Source: Bradyrhizobium liaoningense
GTDB taxonomy: Bacteria; Pseudomonadota; Alphaproteobacteria; Rhizobiales; Xanthobacteraceae
Direction of reading: 5' to 3'
Assembly: GCF_018130785.1 (NCBI RefSeq)
Contig: NZ_JAFCJT010000001.1
Span: forward strand, 1,116,001 to 1,180,000
DNA: 64,000 nt
In this document: positions 56,599 to 64,000 of the stretch, piece by piece
Numbering within the stretch: the first letter of the stretch is position 1
Layout: the number at the start of each line of letters is the position of its first letter
The notes under the pieces: model-generated
What the model was told of the DNA's origin: nothing
The model's database searches: none
The model's input: the letters and a program-made list of their open reading frames with translations, nothing else
Made by a program: the position numbers and the translations under genes

Positions 56599-57792
56599 TC
56601 AGTAGCGCGGCGGCTGCGCCGGGATCTGTGGAGCGGGGTCAGTCGAAATCGACACCGCAGCGCCCGATTGCAGCTTGAGCTGGCCGACGGCGACGACCTT
56701 GTCGCCCGGCTTCACGCCCTTGATGATTTCGACGCGACCATCGACCCGGTTGCCGGTCTGCACGAAGGTGCGCACCGCGGAGAGGCTGGTCTTGCCGTCC
56801 TCTTCCTTCTTCTCGGTGATCACGAACACGGAGTCGCCGTACAGCGTGTAGTCGACCGCCGTCTCCGGCACCGTGATGACCGCCGGCTTGTCCGGCAGCA
56901 CGACCGTCGTGGTCACGAACATGCCGGGCTTCAGGATCTTGTCGGGATTGGCGATCGTCGCCTGTACCCGGATGTTGCGGGTGTCGGCGGCGATCTGCGG
57001 CTCGATCGTGGTGATCTTGCCTTCGAAGACGCGCCCCGGATAGGCGTCCACCTTGAGCCTGACGACCTGGCCGACCTTGAGGTTGCCCGAGTCCTTTTCC
57101 GTCACGGTGAAGTTCGCCCACAGCTGCGACAGATCGGTCAGCGAGACGATCGCCGTGCCCGCCGTCAGATACTGTCCAACCTCGACCTTGCGCACGCCGA
57201 GATCGCCGGAGAACGGGGCGCGCACCAGCTTCTGCGAGATCACGGCTTCCGTCTTGGCGATGCCGGCCATCGCCTGGTCGTAGGCGGCCTGCGCGGTGTC
57301 GACGGTCGCCTGCGGACCGAACTGGCGCGAGGCCAGCTGCTTGGCGCGGTCGAGCGAGAGCTGCGCAACGGTCGCCTGCGCCTTGTAATTGGCGAGGTCG
57401 CCCTGCTCCGGCATGTCGAAGAACTGCACCAGCGGCGTGCCGGCTTCGACATGGGCGCCCGGCTCGAACTTGATCTCGGTGACGCGGCCATTGACGTCGG
57501 CGCTGACGTCGACCTGGTGCACGGCGGAGAGCCCGCCGACGGCGGTTAAAAGGTTCGGCACCACCTCGGACTTCGCCTCGGCCGCGCTGACTGCCGTCGG
57601 CGGCGGCTTGTTGTTGGCGAAGAACTGCTTGATCATCTGGCCGCGGAAGTAATTGAACCAGACGAGACCACCGACGAGCACGCCCAGGAGCGTGCCGACG
57701 ATGATGAACCACAGCACTGGCCTCACCGGACGCTTGGGAGCCTTGGTGTCGATCGGTTCGCCCGAAATCTTGTGTTCGGTTACGATGTTCAT
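56599..57792 (-). CDS. RND efflux periplasmic adaptor (HlyD/AcrA family)
   Basis: 397-residue membrane fusion protein. A single transmembrane anchor at about 27-46 is followed by a biotinyl-lipoyl-like domain (VDVSADVNGRVTEIKFEPGA), a short helical hairpin (AQLSLDRAKQLASRQFGPQA) and a beta-barrel domain (LSQLWANFTVTEKDSGNLK). ATG 57792 is used; upstream in-frame codons overlap the TetR gene. It bridges the RND pump to an outer-membrane factor. Confidence 0.94.
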   Translation of the reverse strand: MNIVTEHKISGEPIDTKAPKRPVRPVLWFIIVGTLLGVLVGGLVWFNYFRGQMIKQFFANNKPPPTAVSAAEAKSEVVPNLLTAVGGLSAVHQVDVSADVNGRVTEIKFEPGAHVEAGTPLVQFFDMPEQGDLANYKAQATVAQLSLDRAKQLASRQFGPQATVDTAQAAYDQAMAGIAKTEAVISQKLVRAPFSGDLGVRKVEVGQYLTAGTAIVSLTDLSQLWANFTVTEKDSGNLKVGQVVRLKVDAYPGRVFEGKITTIEPQIAADTRNIRVQATIANPDKILKPGMFVTTTVVLPDKPAVITVPETAVDYTLYGDSVFVITEKKEEDGKTSLSAVRTFVQTGNRVDGRVEIIKGVKPGDKVVAVGQLKLQSGAAVSISTDPAPQIPAQPPRY

Positions 57793-57793
57793 G

Positions 57794-58495
57794 TCATGCG
57801 CTTTCTGCAATCGCCGTCTTGCCCGCATCCGCGACCTGATCGCGGCCCAAATGCGAAGCAATTGCGGCGTCGTTAAGTCCGATACCCCTCAGGAGAAACT
57901 CACAGAGCTGCCGCTCCAGATCGTTCGCCTTGCCGTAGACGAGGCAGGGCGTGGCCGGCAGCCTGGTCAGCGCAGCCGTCATCACTGAATGATGCGCAAA
58001 CCAGAACAGGTTGAGCGGATCGCCGCTGAACGGCCGCGCGTCTCCGCTGGCAACCGCGCGCTCGAGCGAGGCGAGGAAGACCGCTCCGATCAGCTTCTCG
58101 ATTTTGGCGTATAGCAGACGGGCGAATTCGCCGTCATCCAGATGGCTGGTGGCCATCAGTCGCAGGCGCTGCGCCTCTTCCTGGTCGGGCCCGTCGGCGA
58201 TGTGGAGGAAATGCTGGACCATGCCGCGGATCAACTCGACCAGCGTGGCCGTCGAAGGCTCCCGCTCGAGCAGGTCCGTCAGTGCCGGATCGGCTTCGCA
58301 TTCGTCGCTGAGGATTTCGGCGTAGAGCGCCGCCTTGGACGGGAAATGCTTGAACAGCAGCGCCTCAGAAATGGCAGCGGCGGCCGCCACGCTCTTCGTC
58401 GTGGTGCCGGTATAGCCGTGTCGGGCAAAGCAGCGTTTCGCGGCACCGAGGATCAATTGACGCCTCAGGTCGCTCGTCATACGCAATGAGCTCAT
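57794..58495 (-). CDS. TetR/AcrR family efflux repressor
   Basis: 233 residues with an N-terminal HTH (about 10-60: AAKRCFARHGYTGTTTKSVAAAAA, split here as AAKRCFARHGYTG and TTTKSVAAAAAISEALLFKH) and a divergent ligand-binding C-terminal half. ATG 58495 is followed by a second in-frame ATG (58480) as an alternative. A TGAGT-AAGC-ACTCA inverted repeat lies right upstream. Its stop is one base from the adaptor start, so tetR, adaptor and pump form one autoregulated operon. Confidence 0.9.
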   Translation of the reverse strand: MSSLRMTSDLRRQLILGAAKRCFARHGYTGTTTKSVAAAAAISEALLFKHFPSKAALYAEILSDECEADPALTDLLEREPSTATLVELIRGMVQHFLHIADGPDQEEAQRLRLMATSHLDDGEFARLLYAKIEKLIGAVFLASLERAVASGDARPFSGDPLNLFWFAHHSVMTAALTRLPATPCLVYGKANDLERQLCEFLLRGIGLNDAAIASHLGRDQVADAGKTAIAESA

Positions 58496-58500
58496 GTTAG

Positions 58501-58514
58501 TGAGTAAGCACTCA
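58501..58514. promoter_or_regulatory. Candidate TetR operator
   Basis: TGAGT-AAGC-ACTCA, a perfect 5-4-5 inverted repeat (TGAGTGC-type sites are frequent for AcrR/NalC-like repressors), 6 bases upstream of the tetR start. Predicted to mediate autorepression of the efflux operon. Confidence 0.55.
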
Positions 58515-58638
58515 CCCACGCAAAAGTCAAGCAATATGCTGCATCGCAACCTATGTGGGTGCGAACTTGTTGGAAAATGGCCACACTTCCCCGCCCGGAG
58601 GGACCGGGACGGTTGCTCAGGACATGAGCCAGGCGGGG

Positions 58639-59229
58639 CTAGATCGGCTGGAAGCCGAGGTCGTCGCGGATCCGGTTGACGATATAGGTTCCATCCCGGG
58701 TCGGCAGAATTCGCTCCAGACTGGCGTTGTTGATCTTCACATTGGCGAATCGCGGGCCGGCCGAGACGTCGTGGACGGCTTTCGCAAAGGCCTCCACTTC
58801 CGCCATGGTCGAGATCGCCCGGCTGTCCTGGATGCCGCAGGCCCTGGCGATGGCGACGAGGTCGGCGGCAGCGGAGGTATGGCTGGTCTGGCCGCCGGTC
58901 TCGCCATAGGCCTCGTTGTCGAGCACTGCGATCGAGAGGTTGGACGGTTTCTGGAGGCCGATGGTCGCGAGGCTCCCCATCCCCATCAGCATCTCGCCGT
59001 CGCCCGTGATGACCAGCACCGGCAGTTCTGGTTGCGCCAGCGCCAGGCCAAGCCCGATCATCGCGGCGCCGCCCATGCCGCCCCAGAGGTAGAAGTTGCG
59101 CGCGTGGTCGCCAGCGGCACACATGTCGTTGGTGGAGGCCCCGAGGCCGCCGATCGCGACCACGTCCTTGCGGTTCGCAAGCAGGGTGGACACCACCTGA
59201 CGGCGGTCGAGGAGATTGGCCTTGCTCAT
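58639..59229 (-). CDS. TPP-dependent decarboxylase, C-terminal (PP) subunit, ComE-like
   Basis: 196 residues comprising the pyrophosphate-binding domain of TPP enzymes. The Mg/TPP motif is GDGEMLMGMGSLATIG (Gly76-Asp77-Gly78) ending in VLDNEAYGETGG (Asn105). Paired with the preceding gene it forms a split two-subunit decarboxylase like sulfopyruvate decarboxylase ComDE or phosphonopyruvate decarboxylase. ATG 59229 overlaps the partner by 4 bases. Coenzyme M synthesis is not expected here, so another 2-oxo acid is likely. Confidence 0.88.
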   Translation of the reverse strand: MSKANLLDRRQVVSTLLANRKDVVAIGGLGASTNDMCAAGDHARNFYLWGGMGGAAMIGLGLALAQPELPVLVITGDGEMLMGMGSLATIGLQKPSNLSIAVLDNEAYGETGGQTSHTSAAADLVAIARACGIQDSRAISTMAEVEAFAKAVHDVSAGPRFANVKINNASLERILPTRDGTYIVNRIRDDLGFQPI

Positions 59230-59768
59230 TTGGTGAAAACCTTGGCGCCGATCAGGCGCTGCGACAACAGGACGGCGGTGGGCGTGAGCGCGTTGTAGGC
59301 TTGCGCTGCGGCCGCCTCCAGCACGGCCGGCACTTCGGCCGCGTTCGAGGCGCGCAGCACCTGGACACCCGAGAGTTCGAACACACCCTGCGTGGTCGAT
59401 CCCATCGGCACCTGCCATGGATTGAACTCGCCCCACTCGCCGCGCATGGTCACCAGCGTCAGAAACGGAAAGCGCAGGATCGGGATCAGCGACAGCATGT
59501 TGATGCAATTGCCGACGCCGCTCGATTGCATCAGCAAGACGCCGCGCTGTCCGCCGGTCCAGGCGCCGGCGAGCAGCGCCACGCCCTCCTCCTCCGTCGT
59601 CAGCGGAATGCCGCGCATCGTGGATGAGCCCAGCACACGCTGGATCAGCTTCGAATGGCCGGCATCGGGCACGTAAGGCACCTGCCTGACGTCGAAGCGT
59701 TGCAATGTCGCGAAAATATCGTCGGGCCAATTCGGGGCCGTGTCGGCGGCGTCAGAGCGCGCGTGCAT
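59226..59768 (-). CDS. TPP-dependent decarboxylase, N-terminal (PYR) subunit, ComD-like
   Basis: 180-residue PYR domain. The catalytic Glu is likely within TTEEEGVALLAGAW (Glu59-61), and SSGVGNCINMLSLIPIL and RGEWGEFNPWQVPMG are typical of sulfopyruvate/phosphonopyruvate decarboxylase alpha subunits. It partners with the 58639-59229 product at the subunit interface to bind TPP. Divergent from a P450 gene across a 107-base gap. Confidence 0.87.
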   Translation of the reverse strand: MHARSDAADTAPNWPDDIFATLQRFDVRQVPYVPDAGHSKLIQRVLGSSTMRGIPLTTEEEGVALLAGAWTGGQRGVLLMQSSGVGNCINMLSLIPILRFPFLTLVTMRGEWGEFNPWQVPMGSTTQGVFELSGVQVLRASNAAEVPAVLEAAAAQAYNALTPTAVLLSQRLIGAKVFTK

Positions 59769-59875
59769 TTTCCTGTCCGGTCGGCTTGCAAATCACGACA
59801 CGACTGTAGACGGTGATCCGAGCCGCTCGAAAGAGCGAAATCAGCATATCGGTCTCAACCGGCGAGTATGGCGGC

Positions 59876-61108
59876 ATGAACGCAGATGCGAAAAAACTGG
59901 CGGCCAATTTCGATCTGGAGCGGCTGACACCCGAATTCTACGACGATCCCTACCCGACTTATCGTGCACTGCGGGAAAACGAGCCGGTCAAGCGCCTGCC
60001 CAACGGCACCGTGTTCCTGACCCGCTATGACGATCTCGTCACCACCTACAAGAACACAAAGTCGTTCAGTTCGGACAAGAAGCGCGAGTTCGCGCCGAAA
60101 TACGGCGACACCCCGCTCTACGAGCACCACACCACGAGCCTCGTCTTCAACGACCCGCCGGCGCACACGCGTGTGCGGCGCCTGATCATGGGCGCCCTGT
60201 CGCCGCGCGCGATCGCAGGCATGGAGCCTGATATCGTCAAGCTGGTCGACGGCCTGCTCGACGCCATCGCCGCCAAGGGGGCTTGCGAGCTGATAAACGA
60301 CTTCGCCGCGTCGATCCCCATCGAAGTGATCGGCAATCTGCTCGACGTTCCCCATGACGAGCGTGAGCCGCTGCGCGATTGGTCGCTCGCGATCCTCGGT
60401 GCACTCGAGCCGGTGGTGTCGCCCGAGGTGGCTGCGCGCGGCAACAAGGCAGTGAAGGATTTTCTCGGCTACCTCCAAACGCTGGTTGCGCGCCGGCGCG
60501 AGAGGCCGGGCAATCCGGAGCGCGACGTGCTGGCGCGCCTGATCCAGGGAGAAGGTAACGGCGAGGATAACGGCGAGCGGCTGACCGAGAAGGAGCTGCT
60601 GCACAATTGCATCTTCCTGCTCAATGCCGGGCATGAGACCACCACCAATTTGATCGGCAACGGCCTCGTCGCGTTGCACCGGAATCCGGACCAGAAGCAA
60701 CGGCTGATCGACAACCCCGAGCTGATCAAGACTGCCGTCGAGGAGATGCTGCGCTACGAGAGCTCGAACCAGCTCGGCAACCGCATGACGACAGAGACGG
60801 TCGAGCTCGGCGGCGTGATGCTCGATGGCGGCACGTCGGTGACGCTGTGCATCGGGGCGGCCAACCGCGACCCCGCCCAGTTTCCGGAGCCCGAACGCTT
60901 TGACATCGCGCGCACGCCGAACCGGCATCTGGCCTTCGCCACCGGCGCGCATCAATGCGCCGGCATGGCGCTGGCACGGCTGGAAGGCGCGATTGCGATC
61001 TCGCGCTTCCTGGCGCGCTTCCCGCACTATGCCGTGAGCGGCCAGCCGGTGCGCGGCGGACGGGTGCGGTTCCGCGGCTTTCTGAGCGTGCCCTGCTTCA
61101 TAGGTTGA
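59876..61108 (+). CDS. Cytochrome P450 (stand-alone)
   Basis: 410-residue soluble P450. I-helix motif AGHETTT at 251-257, ExxR as EEMLR, and heme loop FATGAHQCAGMALAR with ligand Cys361. The start at ATG 59876 fits family N-termini (LTPEFYDDPYPTYRALREN follows). No ferredoxin or reductase gene is next to it. It is divergent from the split TPP decarboxylase, which may hint at a shared pathway or regulator. Different from the P450 at 3687-4907 in motifs (HxTT versus DTT). Confidence 0.95.
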   Translation: MNADAKKLAANFDLERLTPEFYDDPYPTYRALRENEPVKRLPNGTVFLTRYDDLVTTYKNTKSFSSDKKREFAPKYGDTPLYEHHTTSLVFNDPPAHTRVRRLIMGALSPRAIAGMEPDIVKLVDGLLDAIAAKGACELINDFAASIPIEVIGNLLDVPHDEREPLRDWSLAILGALEPVVSPEVAARGNKAVKDFLGYLQTLVARRRERPGNPERDVLARLIQGEGNGEDNGERLTEKELLHNCIFLLNAGHETTTNLIGNGLVALHRNPDQKQRLIDNPELIKTAVEEMLRYESSNQLGNRMTTETVELGGVMLDGGTSVTLCIGAANRDPAQFPEPERFDIARTPNRHLAFATGAHQCAGMALARLEGAIAISRFLARFPHYAVSGQPVRGGRVRFRGFLSVPCFIG

Positions 61109-61303
61109 GGGCCTAAAACAAAAATGTCGAAAACAACCCCATGCACAGTAGCGGAGGTTGGCGGAAGATTGCCTCTGTGGATCCGCACAACCATTTGACA
61201 AGGGGAGGCAAATCAGCGGCATCGCGCACCTCGCCGATGCCCGGATCAAGTTGAGCGCGGTGCAGTCGGTTGACGCCGGCACGCAGCAATGGAGTGACGA
61301 AAG

Positions 61304-62518
61304 ATGAGCTCGTCCGTCATTGATTTCCTCGCAACAGAAGCGCGCTTTGGCGCCCGTAATTACGAACCGATCGGGGTCGTCCTGTCGCGCGGCGAAGGTG
61401 TCTGGGTCTGGGATACCGACGGCAACCGTTATCTCGACTGCCTCTCGGCCTATTCCGCGGTCAGCCAGGGCCATTGTCACCCCAAGATCCTGGCGGCGAT
61501 GGTGGAACAGGCACACCGGCTGACGCTGACCTCACGCGCCTTCCACAACGACCAGCTCGCCCCGTTCTACGAAGAGATCGCGGCGCTGACCGGCTCCCAC
61601 AAGGTGCTGCCGATGAACAGTGGCGCCGAGGCGGTCGAAAGCGCGATCAAGTCGGTGCGAAAATGGGGCTACGAGGTGAAGGGCGTGCCGGACGGCCAGG
61701 CCGAGATCATCGTCTGCGCCGATAATTTCCACGGACGCACGCTGGGCGTCATCGGCTTTTCAACGGACCCTGAGACCCGCACACACTTTGGACCGTTCGC
61801 GCCGGGTTTCAGGATCATCCCGTTCGGCGACGCCGCGGCGCTCGAAGCAGCGATCACGCAAAACACCGTCGCCTTTCTGGTCGAGCCGATCCAGGGCGAA
61901 GCCGGTGTCATCATTCCACCAGTCGGCTATTTCGCCAGGGTGCGGGAGCTCTGCACGGCCAACAACGTCATGCTGGTGCTCGACGAGATCCAGACCGGGC
62001 TCGGCCGCACCGGCAAGCTGCTCGCCGAACAACACGAGGGAATCGAGGCGGACGTGACCCTGCTCGGCAAAGCCTTGTCCGGCGGCTTCTATCCGGTGTC
62101 GGCCGTGCTCTCGAACAACGAGGTGCTCGGGACATTGAGACCCGGACAGCATGGCTCAACCTTCGGCGGCAACCCGCTTGCCTGCGCGGTGGCGCGCGCG
62201 GCGATGCGCGTGCTGGTCGAGGAAGGCATGATCGAGAACGCGGCCAGGCAGGGCGCGCGCCTTCTGGAAGGCTTGAAGGACATTCGTGCCAACACGATCC
62301 GCGACGTACGCGGGCGCGGCCTGATGCTGGCGGTCGAGCTGCATCCAGAGGCCGGCCCCGCGCGCCGCTACTGCGAGGCGCTCCAGGGCAAGGGTATCCT
62401 CGCCAAGGACACCCATGGGCACACGATCCGCATCGCCCCGCCGCTGGTGATCACCGGCGATGAGGTCGACTGGGCGCTGCAGCAGTTCGCGACGACCCTG
62501 ACGCAGGATTTCTCCTGA
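61304..62518 (+). CDS. rocD: Ornithine aminotransferase
   Basis: 404-residue class III aminotransferase matching Roc[63 protein letters not shown] and the PLP Lys256 in [16 protein letters not shown]. It converts ornithine to glutamate-5-semialdehyde for arginine catabolism or proline synthesis. Start ATG 61304 follows a 195-base gap from the P450 gene, so it likely has its own promoter. No ocd or arc genes are nearby. Confidence 0.93.
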   Translation: MSSSVIDFLATEARFGARNYEPIGVVLSRGEGVWVWDTDGNRYLDCLSAYSAVSQGHCHPKILAAMVEQAHRLTLTSRAFHNDQLAPFYEEIAALTGSHKVLPMNSGAEAVESAIKSVRKWGYEVKGVPDGQAEIIVCADNFHGRTLGVIGFSTDPETRTHFGPFAPGFRIIPFGDAAALEAAITQNTVAFLVEPIQGEAGVIIPPVGYFARVRELCTANNVMLVLDEIQTGLGRTGKLLAEQHEGIEADVTLLGKALSGGFYPVSAVLSNNEVLGTLRPGQHGSTFGGNPLACAVARAAMRVLVEEGMIENAARQGARLLEGLKDIRANTIRDVRGRGLMLAVELHPEAGPARRYCEALQGKGILAKDTHGHTIRIAPPLVITGDEVDWALQQFATTLTQDFS

Positions 62519-62778
62519 AGCTGCCTGCGTCGGAAGATCGCAATACCGGCCCCGGCCAACAACGAGTTAGCGGCCCGGCCAGAACCGGACTCGTGCAGCG
62601 CAAATAGTGACGCATTGTCCTAAGGCAAAACTCTGCATGATCCCGGCAACCGGATGAATGGGGTGCGTGGAACCTATCGGAGCGACGGACGTTTTGGTCC
62701 GCGAATGAGCAGCGCCATGCCCGGCGCAGCAAGCGCCGAGGCCGGTGGCGCTGAGCTGCGCGGATCGGAGAAATGCTC
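62519..62778. other. Intergenic region before FBP aldolase/phosphatase
   Basis: 260 bases with no convincing coding frame, terminator or palindromic repeat of families A or B. It holds the ribosome site GGAG (62767-62770) of the next gene and presumably its promoter, which I cannot define. Confidence 0.5.
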
Positions 62779-63924
62779 ATGAGACTCACTCTTTCAGTCA
62801 TCAAAGCTGACGTTGGCTCCGTTGGCGGGCATACGAAACCGTCTTCACGCATGATCGCGACTGTCGAGGGCGAGGTTGCCAAGGCGATCTGCAATGGTCT
62901 GCTGATCGACGGTTTCATCTGCCACACCGGCGACGACATTGCGATCATCATGACGCACACACGGGGCGAAGGAAGCTCCGAGGTCCATCAACTCGCCTGG
63001 AAGACGTTCCTCGCCGCCACCTCGGTCGCGAAAACCTCCGGGCTCTATGGCGCTGGCCAGGATCTTCTCGCCGACGCGCCTTCCGGGAACATTCGCGGCG
63101 CCGGCCCAGGCGTCGCCGAGCTCAGCTTCGACCACAGCTTGTCCGGCGTGCGACCCGCGGAGTCCTTCATGGTGTTCGCGGCCGACAAATGCGGCCCCGG
63201 CGCCTACAACCTGCCGCTCTATCTCGCCTTTGCCGACCCCATGTACTGCGCTGGGCTGATGCTGCCTCCGATGATCAAGGGATTCCGTTTCCATGTCATC
63301 GACATGGACAACACGGCCGGCGACAGCCTACTCGAGCTCGATGCACCCGCCGACAGCTACCACATCGCCGCCCTGCTTCGCGACAACGAGCGCTTCGGCA
63401 TCGATCGCATCATTTCTCGAACCCATGGCGAGGTCGTCGTGGCCGTTTCGGCGCAGCGCCTCCACGCGATCGCAGGCAAGTACACCGGCAAGGATGATCC
63501 AGTCGCGATCGTCAGGAACCAGGGGATTTTCCCGGCTCCAGAGGAAATAATCTCGCCGTTCGCCAAAGCACACTTCGTGGGCGGCGATGCACGCGGCTCG
63601 CATGTGATGCCGCTCATGCCGGTGCCACTCAACACGCCCGTTACCGGCATGTACTGCCTGCCGATCGTTTCTTGCGTCGGCTTTTCGATCGACAGGGAAG
63701 GCCGCTTTGCCGAGTCCTACACCGATTTCTTCGACAACCCGTCATGGGATGAGGTCCGCCGGCGCGCCCAGCGCAAGGCCATCGAGATGCGCAGCCAAGG
63801 CTGGTCTGGCGCCGCCATGCTACCCTATTCCGAACTGGAATATGGCGGCTTCCGCGACACCGTGTCCGGACTGCTGAAGCGTTTTCGACTGCGCGAAGAC
63901 CGCAAGCCGGAAGCGGCCGAGTAG
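62779..63924 (+). CDS. Archaeal-type fructose-1,6-bisphosphate aldolase/phosphatase (class V FBPase)
   Basis: 381 residues, clearly the FBPA/P family known mainly from Archaea and deep-branching thermophiles: MRLTLSVIKADVGS, TGDDIAIIMTHTRGE, LYGAGQDLL, GPGVAELSF. A single enzyme condenses triose phosphates and dephosphorylates the product. Bifunctional active-site residues are conserved: Tyr235 and Lys238 in GKYTGKDDPVAIVRNQG, and Tyr355 in SELEYGG (family Tyr/Lys/Tyr triad as I recall it). Mg-binding Asp clusters are present. I prefer ATG 62779 (GGAG 8 bases upstream) over 62773. Codon use looks like its neighbours, so any transfer is old. Confidence 0.93.
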   Translation: MRLTLSVIKADVGSVGGHTKPSSRMIATVEGEVAKAICNGLLIDGFICHTGDDIAIIMTHTRGEGSSEVHQLAWKTFLAATSVAKTSGLYGAGQDLLADAPSGNIRGAGPGVAELSFDHSLSGVRPAESFMVFAADKCGPGAYNLPLYLAFADPMYCAGLMLPPMIKGFRFHVIDMDNTAGDSLLELDAPADSYHIAALLRDNERFGIDRIISRTHGEVVVAVSAQRLHAIAGKYTGKDDPVAIVRNQGIFPAPEEIISPFAKAHFVGGDARGSHVMPLMPVPLNTPVTGMYCLPIVSCVGFSIDREGRFAESYTDFFDNPSWDEVRRRAQRKAIEMRSQGWSGAAMLPYSELEYGGFRDTVSGLLKRFRLREDRKPEAAE

Positions 63925-64000
63925 CGATCGCCTCCAATCAGAAGCTGGAGCGACGTTCACGTTTCAATCGACAGATGCAGGCGCTATGACGACTTGCCGA

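Noticed and set aside
58496..59122. N-terminal extension of the TetR frame over the TPP enzyme gene
   Set aside because: The 209 upstream codons lie in frame with TetR but overlap the decarboxylase genes and lack family character; TetR starts at 58495.
61157..61177. Possible sigma-54 site upstream of rocD (TTGGCGGAAGATTGCC)
   Set aside because: GG and GC are 11 rather than 12 bases apart, which sigma-54 does not tolerate well.
63986..64000. ATG at the right edge of the window, possibly a new gene
   Set aside because: Only five codons are visible and no clear ribosome site precedes it, so nothing can be supported.

Overview
The window looks like chromosomal DNA from a Bradyrhizobium-type alphaproteobacterium (Bradyrhizobium or Rhodopseudomonas relatives). 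The basis is very high GC with GC-rich third positions, a paaXABCDE/paaI/paaK phenylacetate cluster, polyhydroxyalkanoate genes, Dpp-type peptide transporters, several cytochromes P450, and short palindromic intergenic repeats whose style I associate with this group. The genus is an inference from gene content. I see no rRNA, tRNA, CRISPR array, insertion sequence or prophage.

Layout. 1-2.6 kb: 3' end of a class III aminotransferase, an AapJ-like amino-acid binding protein and an Asp/Glu-racemase-family enzyme. 2.6-8.2 kb: a TetR regulator divergent from a compact five-gene set (ferredoxin, P450, MHS-type transporter, molybdopterin oxidoreductase, alpha/beta-hydrolase-OsmC fusion). 8.2-10.7 kb: a frameshifted MocR-type regulator divergent from an EamA exporter. 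10.6-12.7 kb: YeeE/YedE transporter and an MDR dehydrogenase. 12.8-19.2 kb: phenylacetate catabolism (paaK, paaI, paaEDCBA, paaX), all on the minus strand with overlapping genes. 19.4-26.8 kb: alpha/beta hydrolases, a DUF445 membrane protein, phasin, a PhaE-like/PhaC pair resembling class III PHA synthase, a GNAT enzyme, a truncated SnoaL-like protein and a spermidine-synthase-like protein.

26.9-33.9 kb: a minus-strand lipid cluster encoding a CYP102-type self-sufficient P450, an epoxide hydrolase, a wax ester synthase/DGAT, an alpha/beta hydrolase and a small DUF6489-like protein. With the PHA genes next door this stretch looks devoted to storage and oxidation of acyl chains. 34.3-48.3 kb: a long plus-strand run of two complete Dpp/Opp peptide ABC transporters flanking a gamma-glutamyltransferase without a signal peptide and a DUF1028 protein, plausibly one system for importing and cleaving gamma-glutamyl peptides; a sigma-54-like promoter lies upstream.

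48.3-64 kb: a CnbZ-like deaminase; a translationally coupled histidine kinase / response regulator / receiver-adenylate cyclase trio; a tetR-MFP-RND efflux operon; a split TPP-dependent decarboxylase (ComD/ComE-like) divergent from a third stand-alone P450; ornithine aminotransferase (rocD); and an archaeal-type (class V) fructose-1,6-bisphosphate aldolase/phosphatase. Strongest points for follow-up are the PHA/wax-ester/CYP102 neighbourhood, the gamma-glutamyl peptide locus, the palindromes upstream of the phasin, the archaeal-type FBP enzyme, the frameshifted MocR regulator and the P450-centred operon under TetR control.
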